A stretch of 64,000 nucleotides of DNA from Spirochaetaceae bacterium bin103 (lineage in GTDB: Bacteria > Spirochaetota > Spirochaetia > SZUA-6 > Bin103): NCBI GenBank assembly GCA_002238925.1, contig MPNH01000014.1, positions 1-64,000 of the forward strand. Reading direction: 5' to 3'. The notes under the pieces are model-generated. The model did not search any database. It worked only from the letters and a program-made list of their open reading frames with translations, and was not told the DNA's origin. Below, in pieces: positions 34,338 through 43,940 of the stretch. A program made the translations under genes and the position numbers. Each line of letters starts with the position of its first letter. Position 1 is the stretch's first letter.

Positions 34338-35717
34338 CTATGCGGAGGCTTGCTGCGCGACCGGCGCTTCCAGTACCCGTTCCTCGATCTGCCCGCCGAG
34401 CGTTCGGATCTTGACGAGCACCTCCTGGTAGCCGCGTTCGATGTTGCCGACCTGGGTGAGCGTACTCTCGCCGTCGGCCACCAGGGCGGCCAACAGGTAG
34501 GCGAACCCGGCGCGCAGGTCGGGCACTTCCAGTTCGCCCGCAACCAGCGGCGTGGGACCGGAAATTACCGCGCTGTGGTTGCAGCCGCGGCCGCGGAACC
34601 GGCACGCGGCGCTGCCCAGGCACTCGGTGCGCAGGTCTACCGAGGCGCCCATTTCACCGAGGGCGCGGGCATACCCGAGCCGCCGCTCGTACACCGTTTC
34701 GTGCACAATGGACACGCCGTCCGCCTGCGTGAGCAGGACCACCAGCGGCGGCTGCCAGTCGGTCATGAATCCGGGATGGGGCGCGGTCTCCAGCGTTGCC
34801 GGGAGGAGCCGGTCGGAAGCGCGGAACCGGATGCCCGCGGTATCCTCTTCGCAGATTCCTCCGGCGCTGCGCAACACGGCCAGAAAGGATTGCAGGTGCT
34901 CGGGTTCGGCGCCGCGCACGAACAGGTCGCCGTGGGTGGCGACCGCTGCCGCCGCATAGGAGGCGGCTTCCAGGCGATCGCCGATCACCCAATGGCGGGC
35001 GCCGTGCAGGGACGCCACCCCGTCGATCACCCAGGTGCGCCCGCTTGGGCGTTCGATGCGCGCCCCCATGGCGCGCAACAGGCCGACCAGGCTGTCGATC
35101 TCCGGTTCTATGGCGGCGTTGCGCAGCACCGTGCGTCCCATCGCCCCGGCAGCGGCGACCAGAACCTGTTCGGTGGCGCCGACGCTTGGGTAGGCGAGCC
35201 GGATCTCGGCCCCGCGCAGCACCTCGCCGCGAAATCGGGTAATAGCGCCGTCGCGCTCGATGTCGACGCCGAGCTGGCGCAGCGCCTGCAGGTGAAAGTC
35301 GATTGGGCGGGCGCCGATGGCGTCGCCGCCGATGGCGGCGATCTGCGCGCGCCCGGCGCGGTGCAGCAACGCCGCGACGAACAGCATGCAGGAGCGGTGT
35401 TCGGGACTCACGTCCGCCGGGATCCGCCAGCCGGTCACGGTGGAAGGATCGATCTCCAGGCTCGATTCGTCGAGCCATCGCCAGCGCACCCCGAGAGCGT
35501 CGCAGATGCGCAGGGTCAGTTCGACCTCGCCGATCCGCGGCACGTTCTCCAGCACGCTCGGCTCCGGGGCGAGCAGCGCGGCGATTATCATCTTCGGTGC
35601 CGCGTTCTTGGCTCCGGCGACGGTAATCTCGCCGCACAACGGCTGTCCGCCGCTGACGCGGTAGGCACGTTCGGCGGTGGTCGACGGGTCGGCCGCCGGC
35701 GCGATGGCGTCAGGCAT
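34338..35717 (-). CDS. murA: UDP-GlcNAc 1-carboxyvinyltransferase, Asp-type active site
   Basis: 459 residues from ATG 35717. An upstream GTG at 35843 would add 42 residues including a VPAT repeat without family support. MurA adds enolpyruvate to UDP-GlcNAc, the first step of peptidoglycan synthesis. Motifs are ITVAGAKNAAPK, and FMTDWQPPLVVLLTQADG. The active-site loop reads GGDAIGARPID: the catalytic Cys (Cys115 in E. coli) is replaced by Asp, codon 35322-35324. This natural change, known in mycobacteria, chlamydiae and Borrelia, blocks fosfomycin attack. Confidence 0.92.
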   Translation of the reverse strand: MPDAIAPAADPSTTAERAYRVSGGQPLCGEITVAGAKNAAPKMIIAALLAPEPSVLENVPRIGEVELTLRICDALGVRWRWLDESSLEIDPSTVTGWRIPADVSPEHRSCMLFVAALLHRAGRAQIAAIGGDAIGARPIDFHLQALRQLGVDIERDGAITRFRGEVLRGAEIRLAYPSVGATEQVLVAAAGAMGRTVLRNAAIEPEIDSLVGLLRAMGARIERPSGRTWVIDGVASLHGARHWVIGDRLEAASYAAAAVATHGDLFVRGAEPEHLQSFLAVLRSAGGICEEDTAGIRFRASDRLLPATLETAPHPGFMTDWQPPLVVLLTQADGVSIVHETVYERRLGYARALGEMGASVDLRTECLGSAACRFRGRGCNHSAVISGPTPLVAGELEVPDLRAGFAYLLAALVADGESTLTQVGNIERGYQEVLVKIRTLGGQIEERVLEAPVAQQASA

Positions 35718-35735
35718 CAGGTCGCCCGGCCCATG

Positions 35736-35780
35736 GGTGGCCGGCACGCCGGTGGCCGGCACGTCGGTGGCCGGCACCGT
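35736..35780. repeat. 15-bp tandem repeat, three copies
   Basis: Three near-identical units of GGTGGCCGGCACGCC lie just upstream of the chosen murA start. Read on the minus strand they encode VPAT repeats in the optional N-terminal extension. Confidence 0.8.
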
Positions 35781-35925
35781 GCGGCCAAGGCCGATAACGG
35801 CTGTTGAACTGGCATTCTTGAACGGATCGGTGACAGTGCGCACGAGCCCCCCCAGCGCGATCGAGTTACCTCAATGTTCGGCTGCGAAGCCGCTGCAGGT
35901 GAGCGAAAGGGAGGTCTCAGGTGCG

Positions 35926-36177
35926 TCAGGAACTGCGCAGACCGTAGCGGCGGCGGAACTTCTCGATACGGCCGGCGCTGTCGATCAGCGTCTGCTTGCC
36001 GGTATAGAACGGATGCGAAGCGCTCGATATCTCGATGTTGATCAACGGGTACTCCTTGCCGTCCTCCCAGGTGATCTTGTCTCGCGACGTCTGGGTGGAT
36101 CGGCTCAGGAACGCGAAGTCGGACGAGGTGTCCTTGAACACCACGAAGTTGTACTTGGGATGAATCTGTTGCTGCAC
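35926..36177 (-). CDS. rpmE2: Ribosomal protein bL31 type B
   Basis: 83 residues, GTG start at 36177. It starts [20 protein letters not shown], then [20 protein letters not shown] and FRRRYG. It lacks the CxxC pairs of the zinc-binding type A, so it is the zinc-free B form, often favoured under zinc limitation. No zinc-form copy is seen in the window; a ZIP-type metal transporter lies far away at 60.6 kb. Confidence 0.93.
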   Translation of the reverse strand: MQQQIHPKYNFVVFKDTSSDFAFLSRSTQTSRDKITWEDGKEYPLINIEISSASHPFYTGKQTLIDSAGRIEKFRRRYGLRSS

Positions 36178-36241
36178 GCTGCTGCCTCTTGTGGCCGTCG
36201 TTGTCTGCTGACCGGACTTACCCGCTGACGGCGGAATACCG

Positions 36242-36760
36242 CTACTCGTTCTCCGGCAGGCGTGTAGTATACCAAACGCCGCGCCCGAGCGACAATTTCT
36301 TGACGTTGGAGATCTCCGGGGTGGAGCCCTTCGGGTAGCCCCAGAATCGTTCGATCACCTCTTCCGCGAAATCGATCTGGGTGATCCGCTGCAGGTTCTC
36401 GATCTGTTCCCACGACGACTTCTTCTTCTTGACCTGTGCCGGCGTCATCTCGCGAATCTCTTCGTCGTACTGCTCAATGAGCGAGTCGATCATCTCGACC
36501 AGCTCCGACTTGTTCACGTTCGGCTCCTCGGGCACCGATTCGGCCGTGACGAACGGTGTGACGGTGGAATCGGGGTCCTCGCCGGCAATTTCTGCGGCCT
36601 GCGCGGCGGCAGCGTCCGCCGCCGGCTCGCCCGCGGTTGCCGTGCCCGCATCCGCATTCGGGTCTGCGGCCGGAGCGGGAGGCGGCTCCGGTTTCTTGCG
36701 AAAGGTGCGGTACAGAACGTAGATGGCTATGATGAGGCCACCCAGGAGTGCAAAGGTCAT
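36242..36760 (-). CDS. Small membrane-anchored protein of unknown function
   Basis: 172 residues from ATG 36760; a longer frame upstream lacks coding character. One N-terminal membrane helix ([16 protein letters not shown]), a Pro/Ala/Asp-rich linker of about 45 residues, then an acidic helical domain ([51 protein letters not shown]). No family recognised. The 65 bp before rpmE2 contain nothing clear. Confidence 0.6.
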   Translation of the reverse strand: MTFALLGGLIIAIYVLYRTFRKKPEPPPAPAADPNADAGTATAGEPAADAAAAQAAEIAGEDPDSTVTPFVTAESVPEEPNVNKSELVEMIDSLIEQYDEEIREMTPAQVKKKKSSWEQIENLQRITQIDFAEEVIERFWGYPKGSTPEISNVKKLSLGRGVWYTTRLPENE

Positions 36761-36974
36761 AACGTGGGGCTTCCTGCGGTGAAGGTAACGCCGCGCGCGG
36801 GTAATCGCATACTGGCCGTCAGCATAACATGCACAGGAATTTCCGCCACGGCCCCGGTGATGCGCGTGATGCGCACTCGTTCGCTCACCTGAGCCATTGT
36901 ACCGGCGGCGCGGAGCGCGGGGTAGTCGGAACTGCCGTCGACGGCGGCGGGCGAATGGCGGTAGGGTGGCGGCA

Positions 36975-38177
36975 ATGGCTGCTGCGTCGCCCCCACTGAG
37001 CGGCATCACCGTGATCGACCTGACCCGGGTGCTCGCCGGCCCGTACTGCACCATGGTGTTGCGCGACCTCGGCGCCGACGTGATCAAGGTGGAGCCCCCG
37101 CAGGGCGACGAAGCGCGCGGGTTCGGGCCCTTCCTGCCGGACGGGGATGGCGGCGGGCGCGGTGAATCCGCCTATTTCACCAGCCTCAACTGCGGCAAGC
37201 GGTCGGTGGTGCTCGACCTGAAGGGGGACGCGGGCCGCGCCGCTCTGGCCGCGCTGATCCGCCGCGCCGACGTGCTGGTGGAAAATTTCCGTCCCGGCAC
37301 GCTGGCCAGGCTGGGGTTTCCGCCGGAGCGCCTGGTCACGCTCAACGAGCGGCTGGTGTACGCCGCCATCAGCGGGTTCGGCGCCACCGGCCCGGACGCG
37401 CAGCGTCCTGCCTACGACATGATTATCCAGGCGCTGTCCGGCCTGATGTCGATAACCGGCACCGAGCCGGAGCCATTGGCGCAGCCGCGCCGGGTGCGGG
37501 TCGGGACATCGATCGCCGACATCGTCAGCGGGCTGTACGCCGCGCTCGGCATCGTGGCGGCACTGGCGCAGCGCGCGCACTCCGGACGCGGCGCCATGCT
37601 CGACCTCGGCATGTTCGACGCGACCGTTTCGGTGCTGGAAAACGCGGTGGCCCGCTTCCAGGTCACCGGCGCGGTGCCGGGGCCGCTCGGCACCCGCCAC
37701 CCCTCGATCACCCCGTTCGAAGCCTACGCCACGGCGGACCAGGAGATCGTGATCGCGGCCGGCAACGACCGCCTGTTCGCCGCCCTGTGCGCGGTGCTCG
37801 GCCTGGACCGCCTGCCCGCCGACCGCCGGTTTGCCAGCAACGCGGCGCGCAACGAACACGTGGCGGTGCTGAAGGGGGAGCTGGAGTCGGCGCTGCGGTC
37901 GCAGCCGGGCTCCTTCTGGCTGCAGCGGCTGGCGGCCGCCGGCGTTCCGGCCGCGCCGGTGAACACGGTCGCCGATCTGTTTGCCGATCCGCAGATTGCC
38001 GCCCGCGGCATGCTCCTGCCGGTGGCCGGGCTGGAGCGGTTCCTGGTGCCCGGTTCGCCGCTCAAGTTCGCCGGCATGGCGATGGAGCGGCAGCGCCCGC
38101 CGGCGCCGGAACTCGGCGAGCACACCGCACCGGTGCTGGCTGAACTGGCATCGGAGCCCGACACCGGGGACAAGTGA
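36975..38177 (+). CDS. CaiB/BaiF family CoA transferase
   Basis: 400 residues, start ATG 36975 set by the family N-terminus LSGITVIDLTRVLAGPYCTM. The enzyme class moves CoA between carboxylic acids through an aspartyl-CoA intermediate; the Asp is in AYDMIIQALSG. Further blocks are GADVIKVEPPQGDEAR and DVLVENFRPGTLARLG. Substrate not deducible. The 3' end overlaps by 116 bp with the reading frame of the convergent FG-GAP gene. Confidence 0.9.
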   Translation: MAAASPPLSGITVIDLTRVLAGPYCTMVLRDLGADVIKVEPPQGDEARGFGPFLPDGDGGGRGESAYFTSLNCGKRSVVLDLKGDAGRAALAALIRRADVLVENFRPGTLARLGFPPERLVTLNERLVYAAISGFGATGPDAQRPAYDMIIQALSGLMSITGTEPEPLAQPRRVRVGTSIADIVSGLYAALGIVAALAQRAHSGRGAMLDLGMFDATVSVLENAVARFQVTGAVPGPLGTRHPSITPFEAYATADQEIVIAAGNDRLFAALCAVLGLDRLPADRRFASNAARNEHVAVLKGELESALRSQPGSFWLQRLAAAGVPAAPVNTVADLFADPQIAARGMLLPVAGLERFLVPGSPLKFAGMAMERQRPPAPELGEHTAPVLAELASEPDTGDK

Positions 38178-40020
38178 CGCTGCGTCGACGGCGCCGCTCC
38201 CGGCGCACGCCCCCGCTCCCGGCTCGCGACGGGGGGGCGGGATGGGTCGCCGCGACCAGCGTGCCCGCCGCCGGCGCCGGAATGTGCGAGCGGGTGCCGT
38301 CCGGCCAGCGTATCTCCAACCGGGTGAGCGTTGCGCCGCGCGGCACCCCGAAGTGCAGGCGGCTGGTGTCGCCGGAGAAGTAGCCGCTCTGCGAGCGCAC
38401 CTCGCGGGTCAGGTGCAGCGGCGCGCCGCCCAACTCGCCGACCAGCCGTACCTGCGCGCCGATGGCGTGCGTGTTGGCGGTGCCGGGCTGGCGCAGGTCG
38501 ACCAGCAGGTTGGCGCCGCCGCAGATCCGGTTCTCGAACACTTGTGACGGTTCGCGCATGTTGCTCACCACCACGTCCAGGTCGCCGTCGCCGTCCAGGT
38601 CGGCCATGCTCATGCCGCGCCCGCTGCGTTCGCTGCCCAGCCGCCATTCCGGCGCCGGCGCAAAGCTGCCGTCGCCGCGGTTGCGCAGCGCCTGGTTCTG
38701 CTCCACCAGCTCGTCGTCCGGCAGGTGGCCGAACACCAGCGAGTCGATCATGCCGTTCACTGCGTACAGGTCCAGAAAGCCGTCGCTGTCCAGGTCGCCG
38801 AACTTGGCCGACCAGGTCCAGCCGGTGGCATCGACGCCGCGTTGCGGGGCGGCGTTGGCGAACGTCACGCCTCCCGCGCCCGCGTCGCCGCCGGCCGCGG
38901 GTAGCAGCAGCACGTTCTCGTTGGCCTGCACGTCGTCGGGCGGCGGCAGGATGGTGATCCGCTCCCAGGCGTAGGTTACCGCCGGGTCGCGCTGGTACGG
39001 CTTCATGTCCGCCACGAACAATTCCGCGCGGCCGTCGTTGTCGATATCGCCGGCGTCGTAGCTCATGGTGTTGGTGGCGGTGGCGCGGAACGGCGCCGCG
39101 GCCAGCCAGCCGGCGTCGGCATCCGGGGCGCGCAGGAACACCTGGTCGGGATGGTCGTAGTCGTTGCCGATGACTATGTCGGCGAGCCGGTCGCCGTTCA
39201 GGTCGGTGAGCAGCACGGCCAGCGCCTCGGCGGTGGGCGCCAGCAGGGTCAGGGTCAGGCTGCCGCCGTCGTTCTCGTAGTAGGCCACCCCGCCGCCGAT
39301 GGCAAAGCCGCCGCCCAGGTCGGGCAGCTCGCTGTTGTAGCTGCCGGTCACCAGGTCCAGGTCGCCGTCGCCGTCCAGGTCGCCCCAGCCCATGGCGTTG
39401 GCGATGTAGCCGGCGCCGAGCCGGGACACGCGGTGGAAGCGGTCGTAGGCGGCGGCGTCGGGGCCGGCCGCCGCCACGCTGAGCCACAGCGACGGCGGCG
39501 CTCCCGGATGGGTAAAGGCCAGGTCGAGCCAGCCGTCGCCGTCGAAGTCGATGGCGTTGACCGCCCGCGCGGCGCCGGTGGCGAGCGGTTCGGGGCGAAA
39601 CCGCATGCCGCCGTCGTTCCAGAGCCCTTCGTTCCAGTGTCCTTCGTTCCAGAATATCGTGCTCGGGCGCGCCAGGTTGGCCAGCACCAGGTCCAGGTCG
39701 CCGTCGTTGTCCAGGTCGCCCACGGCGAGGCCGGAGCCGATAGTGTCGAAGTTGGTGATGCGCCCGCCGAGCCACTCGATGCGGTGGTCCAGGTCGATGG
39801 CCGCAAAGCCGCCGTCGCACGCCTCCGGTTCGGCCAACGCGGTTACGGTATACGGTGGCGCCGGCGCGCTGGCCACGAGCGGCGGCAAATCCGATGCGCA
39901 CCCGGCGAGCACGGTCAGCAGCAGCGCGGTCAGCGCCGGCCGCAGCGCTGCGGCCGTGCGATGAAGCGGCGAAACGGGCCGGGCTCGCTGCGCGGCGTTT
40001 CCGCAGAGCGCGCCCGTCAC
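38062..40020 (-). CDS. FG-GAP/VCBS repeat lipoprotein with ASPIC/UnbV domain (second)
   Basis: About 652 residues from GTG 40020, which overlaps the stop of its paralogue (GTGA). Lipobox LTVLAGCASD. Seven calcium-loop repeats of the DLDNDGDLDLVLAN type form a beta-propeller, as in integrin alpha and CRTAC1. The C-terminal UnbV domain shows NTHAIGAQVRLV, SGYFSGDTSRLHFG and LEIRWPDGTRS. After LVAATHP the paralogue stops but this frame runs on for about 50 Arg/Pro-rich residues into the antisense of the CoA transferase gene; the natural end is probably near 38220. A NEGHWNEGLWND repeat lies near 39620-39650. Confidence 0.82.
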   Translation of the reverse strand: MTGALCGNAAQRARPVSPLHRTAAALRPALTALLLTVLAGCASDLPPLVASAPAPPYTVTALAEPEACDGGFAAIDLDHRIEWLGGRITNFDTIGSGLAVGDLDNDGDLDLVLANLARPSTIFWNEGHWNEGLWNDGGMRFRPEPLATGAARAVNAIDFDGDGWLDLAFTHPGAPPSLWLSVAAAGPDAAAYDRFHRVSRLGAGYIANAMGWGDLDGDGDLDLVTGSYNSELPDLGGGFAIGGGVAYYENDGGSLTLTLLAPTAEALAVLLTDLNGDRLADIVIGNDYDHPDQVFLRAPDADAGWLAAAPFRATATNTMSYDAGDIDNDGRAELFVADMKPYQRDPAVTYAWERITILPPPDDVQANENVLLLPAAGGDAGAGGVTFANAAPQRGVDATGWTWSAKFGDLDSDGFLDLYAVNGMIDSLVFGHLPDDELVEQNQALRNRGDGSFAPAPEWRLGSERSGRGMSMADLDGDGDLDVVVSNMREPSQVFENRICGGANLLVDLRQPGTANTHAIGAQVRLVGELGGAPLHLTREVRSQSGYFSGDTSRLHFGVPRGATLTRLEIRWPDGTRSHIPAPAAGTLVAATHPAPPSRAGSGGVRRERRRRRSVTCPRCRAPMPVQPAPVRCARRVPAPAGAAAPSPCRRT

Positions 40021-41744
40021 GGGCGGGTCACTGCCACGCGGGTCGCGGCGGCGAGGTCGCGTATCACCGAGCGTTCGCCGTCCGGCCAGGTAATCTCCAG
40101 CGCCGCGGGTGCGTCGCCGGCCGGAATGCCGAAGTGCAGGCGGCTGGTGTCGCCGGACAGGTAGCCGCTCTGCGCGCGCACCTCGCGGCGCTGCTCGACG
40201 CCGTCGGCGGTGGTCAGCACCACCCCGGCGCCGAGCGCGTGGGTATTGCCAGTGCCGGGCTGGCGCAGGTCGAGCAGCAGGTTGCCGCCGCCGCCGCACA
40301 GGCGGTTCTCGAACACCTGCGACGGGGCGCGCAGGTTGCTCACCACGATGTCCAGGTCGCCGTCGCCGTCCAGGTCTGCCATGCTCATGCCGCGCCCGCT
40401 GCGTGAACTGCCCAGCCGCCACTCCGGCACCGGCGCGAAGCTGCCGTCGCCGGCGCCGCGCAACGCCTGGTTCTCCTCCACCAACTCGTCGCCCGGCAGG
40501 TGGCCGAACACCTCCACCGTGATCACGCCGTTCACCACGTACAGGTCCAGGTAGCCATCGCCGTCCAGGTCGCCGAACTTGGCCGACCAGCTCCAGCCGG
40601 TGGCATCCACGCCGGCCGCCTCGGCGCGATCCCGGAAGCCGCCTTCGGCATCGGCGGCCAACAGCACGTTGGCGTTTACCTGCACCTCGTCCGGTGGGCT
40701 GGCGGTGCCCAGGTCGCCCCACGCATCGCGCGTCTCGGCATCGTCCCGGTACGGTTTCATGTCGGCGGCAAACAGCTCGAAGCGGCCGTCATTGTCCACG
40801 TCGCCGGCGTCGTAGCTCATCGTGTTGGTGGGGGTGGCGGCGAGCGGCTCCACCTGTGCCCAGCCCATCGGCGCCTCGGCGTCGCGGGTAAACACGTAGT
40901 CGGGGCGGGCGTAGTCGTTGCCGATCACGATTTCGCGCCGTCCGTCGCCGTCCAGGTCGGTCACCAGCACCGCCAGCGCGTCGGCTCCGGAGACCAGCAG
41001 CGCCGGCAGCAGGCCGGGATTGCGGTTCTCGTAGTAGGCCACGCCGCCGCCGGGGATGAAACCGTCGAACTCCTTGGCCAGCAGGTAGTCGTAGGTGGCG
41101 GTGACGATATCCAGGTCGCCGTCGCCGTCCAGGTCGCTCCAGTCCATCACGTGCGCGAAGTAGCCGGCGCCGAAGTCCGGGTCGCGCACGAAGCGGCGCC
41201 CGGTCCCGTCCTCCGCCGGCGTATTGCGCCACAGGGCGGGCGGGCGGGCGGTATGGGTTACGGCGAGATCGAGCCAGCCGTCCGCGTCGGTATCCACCGC
41301 CACGATGGCGCTGGTCGGCTTGCTGTCCGCGGCGCTGGTCAGATCGGTGCGCCGGAACCGCAGCGCGCCGCCGGGCGCGGTTTCGTTCCACAGCAGGGCG
41401 GTCGGCCCGTCCAGGTTGGCCAGCACCAGATCGATGTCGCCGTCGTTGTCCAGGTCGCCGGCGGCCAGGCCGGCGCCGAGCGAGTCGTAGTTGAACACGC
41501 GCGGCGAGTCCACTTCGATCTCGTGCGGCAGGTCGGCGGCGGCGAAGGTGCCGCTGCACTCGCCGGCGGCCAGCGGGTACGTCTCGACGGTCACCGGAGC
41601 ATGGCCCGCCAGCACGTCTGCAAGGGAGGCGCACCCGCCGAGACCAACGGCGGCGGCCAGCGCGAGCACCGCTGGTGGGGCGAATGAGGCGAAACGACGG
41701 AAGGTTGACCTCGTATACAAAGCGTCGGTATGGTAGCCTGTCAC
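40017..41744 (-). CDS. FG-GAP/VCBS repeat lipoprotein with ASPIC/UnbV domain (first)
   Basis: 575 residues. Signal peptide with lipobox LGGCASL, so probably anchored to a membrane or secreted. Seven Asp-rich repeats (DLDNDGDIDLVLANL, DLDGDGDLDIVTATY and others) predict a seven-bladed calcium-binding propeller; NTHALGAGVVL, SGYLSGDTSRLHFG and LEITWPDGERS mark the UnbV domain. Clear paralogue of the gene directly after it. Such proteins act in adhesion or polysaccharide recognition; the ligand is unknown. Confidence 0.85.
   Translation of the reverse strand: MTGYHTDALYTRSTFRRFASFAPPAVLALAAAVGLGGCASLADVLAGHAPVTVETYPLAAGECSGTFAAADLPHEIEVDSPRVFNYDSLGAGLAAGDLDNDGDIDLVLANLDGPTALLWNETAPGGALRFRRTDLTSAADSKPTSAIVAVDTDADGWLDLAVTHTARPPALWRNTPAEDGTGRRFVRDPDFGAGYFAHVMDWSDLDGDGDLDIVTATYDYLLAKEFDGFIPGGGVAYYENRNPGLLPALLVSGADALAVLVTDLDGDGRREIVIGNDYARPDYVFTRDAEAPMGWAQVEPLAATPTNTMSYDAGDVDNDGRFELFAADMKPYRDDAETRDAWGDLGTASPPDEVQVNANVLLAADAEGGFRDRAEAAGVDATGWSWSAKFGDLDGDGYLDLYVVNGVITVEVFGHLPGDELVEENQALRGAGDGSFAPVPEWRLGSSRSGRGMSMADLDGDGDLDIVVSNLRAPSQVFENRLCGGGGNLLLDLRQPGTGNTHALGAGVVLTTADGVEQRREVRAQSGYLSGDTSRLHFGIPAGDAPAALEITWPDGERSVIRDLAAATRVAVTRP
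41705..41734 (+). promoter_or_regulatory. Possible promoter for the binding-protein gene
   Basis: TTGACC (41705-41710), 18 bases, TATGGT (41729-41734), 50 bp before the start. It lies inside the 5' end of the divergent FG-GAP gene, whose own start is 39 bp away. Confidence 0.35.
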
Positions 41745-41783
41745 GCAATCCCATAAACAGAGGCAAGGAAGGAGGAGAGTGAA

Positions 41784-43811
41784 GTGACTGTATTCATGAA
41801 CCGTTTGCTGGCGTTCGGCCTGATTGTGGCGGCGCCGGCGATGCTGATGGCCGGCGGCGAGTCCGACAGCGGCGGGACCAGCAGTTCCGGCGCCGCCGCG
41901 ATGGCGGCCCCCGGCCAGTTCAGCGAGGCGCCGATGCTGGCAGCCATGGTAGCGGCCGGCGAGTTGCCGCCGCTCGAGGAACGCATCGCCGTCGAACCGG
42001 TGGTGCAGGAGATGCTCGGCGACGGCGTTGGCAAGTATGGCGGCACGTTACGAGTTTCGGACGCCGTTGGCGCAATGAACCAGCGCGGGCACGAGATGAC
42101 CAACCAGGAGGTTGACATCTACCTGCTCAAGATGCACCAGGAAACGCGCGAGATCCTGCCCAACATCGCCAAGGGCTACGATGTGTCGGGCGACGGCCTG
42201 ACCGTTACCCTGGAGCTGCGTCCCGGCACCAAGTGGTCCAACGGCGATCCATTCATCGTCGACGACGTCATGTTCGTGATGGAGGATCTGCGCTGGGATG
42301 ACCGGGTCGATCCCGGTTGGCGCCCCAACGAGACGCCGCCCACCGCCACCAGCGTCACCAAGATCGACGACTACACCCTGCAGTTCAACCTGTCGGCCAG
42401 GGACCATGTGATCATCCCCGGCTGGACCACCTGGAAGGGCGGCAACTACGTGCAGTACGCGCCGAGCACGCACCTGAAGCAGTGGCACATCCGCTACAAC
42501 CCGGATGCGCAGAAGCTGGCCGAGGAAGAGGGTTTCGAGACCTGGGCCGAGGCGCTGGTCGCGCACTGGGACATCGTGGTCGGCGTCGGCCTGCTGGAGA
42601 CGCCTACCATGTTCCCGTGGGTTCCCAAGGAGATCGGCGCGCAGGCGGAGATCTGGGAGCGCAACGCTTACTTCTGGAAGGTCGACCCGGAAGGGCAGCA
42701 GCTGCCCTACATCGACCGCGTGCTGTCCACGCCCAACGCCGACGTGGAGGTATTCAACCTCAAGGCGATTGCCGGCGAGGTGGACTGGGCCATCGCGCAG
42801 ACCAACTTCGCGTCGCTGCCCGACTACAAGGAGAACGAGGATCGCGGCAACTACCAGATCACCCTGATCCCGGGCATCGACGTGGGCCGCGCGTTCGGCT
42901 TTAATCCTACCTACAAGGATGAGAAGTACCGCGCGTTGATGCAGGACGTGCGCTTCCGGCGCGCCATGTCGGTGGCCCTGGACCGTGACGAGCTCAACGA
43001 GGTGTATTTCCTCGGCTTGGGCCGCCCGACCGCGGCCACCATCCACTCCGGTGCGCGTTTCTACCGGCCGGAATGGCAGACCCTGTGGGCCACCTACGAT
43101 CCCGATCTGGCCAACCAGCTGCTCGACGAGATCGGCCTCGACGGCCGCGACCGCGACGGCTTCCGCACCTTCCCGGACGGCTCCAACCTGACCATCCAGG
43201 TCGCCGCCCGCACCGGCGGCTCGGTGGACATCAGCAAGCTGTTCGAGATCGAGATCGCACAGTGGGGCGATGTCGGCCTGCGCGTCACGCCGCGCCTGGT
43301 GGACAACGCCGCCTGGGGTGAGAACCGCGATCAGGACGAGTTCATGCTGCAGCCGGGCACTATCGACGCCATCACCGAGTTCTGGAACTGGATCAACGAC
43401 GGTGCCGGCTCCGGCGGCGTCGGCCTGCACGGCGACTTCAACATGGCCGGCAGCTACGACATCTGGGAGACCGCGCGCGTGGCGGTCGAGCGCGGCGAGC
43501 GCAAGCTCGAGGACTACGGCGGCGAGCTGCCCGGCACCGAGCCGCCCGAGGAGTGGCAGCGCTACTTCCAGTGGCAGCGGGATTTCGGGCTGTCCGAGTT
43601 CGGTACTCCCGAGTGGGCCGAGATTGCGCAGAAGATGTACGACTGGACCGGCGACAACGTGTTCGCCATCGGTACCGTCGGGGAAGCGCCCGCGGTCCTG
43701 CTCACCAGCAAGGACCTGCGCAACATCCCGACCGAGTTCCCGGTCTCCAACACCGACTGGAAGGGCAACCTGATGTACTGGGCCGACCAGCTCTGGTTCG
43801 ACCGCGAATAG
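41784..43811 (+). CDS. Peptide-type ABC transporter substrate-binding protein
   Basis: 675 residues, GTG 41784 (or ATG 41796) after GGAGGAG. N-terminal signal FGLIVAAPAMLMAGG without a lipobox Cys, then a Ser/Gly linker. Family 5 binding-protein features: GKYGGTLRVSD, LTVTLELRPGTKWSNGDPFI, and DVRFRRAMSVALDRDELNEV. It should deliver an oligopeptide or related solute to a permease. It is separated from the permease pair at 46.2 kb by toxin-type and oxidoreductase genes, yet no other permease is in the window. Confidence 0.9.
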   Translation: MTVFMNRLLAFGLIVAAPAMLMAGGESDSGGTSSSGAAAMAAPGQFSEAPMLAAMVAAGELPPLEERIAVEPVVQEMLGDGVGKYGGTLRVSDAVGAMNQRGHEMTNQEVDIYLLKMHQETREILPNIAKGYDVSGDGLTVTLELRPGTKWSNGDPFIVDDVMFVMEDLRWDDRVDPGWRPNETPPTATSVTKIDDYTLQFNLSARDHVIIPGWTTWKGGNYVQYAPSTHLKQWHIRYNPDAQKLAEEEGFETWAEALVAHWDIVVGVGLLETPTMFPWVPKEIGAQAEIWERNAYFWKVDPEGQQLPYIDRVLSTPNADVEVFNLKAIAGEVDWAIAQTNFASLPDYKENEDRGNYQITLIPGIDVGRAFGFNPTYKDEKYRALMQDVRFRRAMSVALDRDELNEVYFLGLGRPTAATIHSGARFYRPEWQTLWATYDPDLANQLLDEIGLDGRDRDGFRTFPDGSNLTIQVAARTGGSVDISKLFEIEIAQWGDVGLRVTPRLVDNAAWGENRDQDEFMLQPGTIDAITEFWNWINDGAGSGGVGLHGDFNMAGSYDIWETARVAVERGERKLEDYGGELPGTEPPEEWQRYFQWQRDFGLSEFGTPEWAEIAQKMYDWTGDNVFAIGTVGEAPAVLLTSKDLRNIPTEFPVSNTDWKGNLMYWADQLWFDRE

Positions 43812-43831
43812 CCCCTCTATTCGCAAACTGA

Positions 43832-43870
43832 TGACGAGGGCCGGCCGCCAAGAGTGGCCGGCCCTCGTCA
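43832..43870 (+). terminator. Strong hairpin after the binding-protein gene
   Basis: A perfect 15-bp stem (TGACGAGGGCCGGCC with its complement) around a 9-base loop, 20 bp after the stop codon. No T run follows, so it may act as a terminator or a 3' mRNA stabiliser. Confidence 0.7.
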
Positions 43871-43940
43871 ATCATGGCAGAGTGCTCAGCGTGCTCTCAG
43901 TGTGCTTGTGAGCGGCGGCCGCTGCTGTTACCTTGACGGT

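Noticed and set aside
35718-35843. Longer MurA start at GTG 35843
   Set aside because: The extra 42 residues include a VPAT repeat without similarity to MurA; ATG 35717 fits family length.
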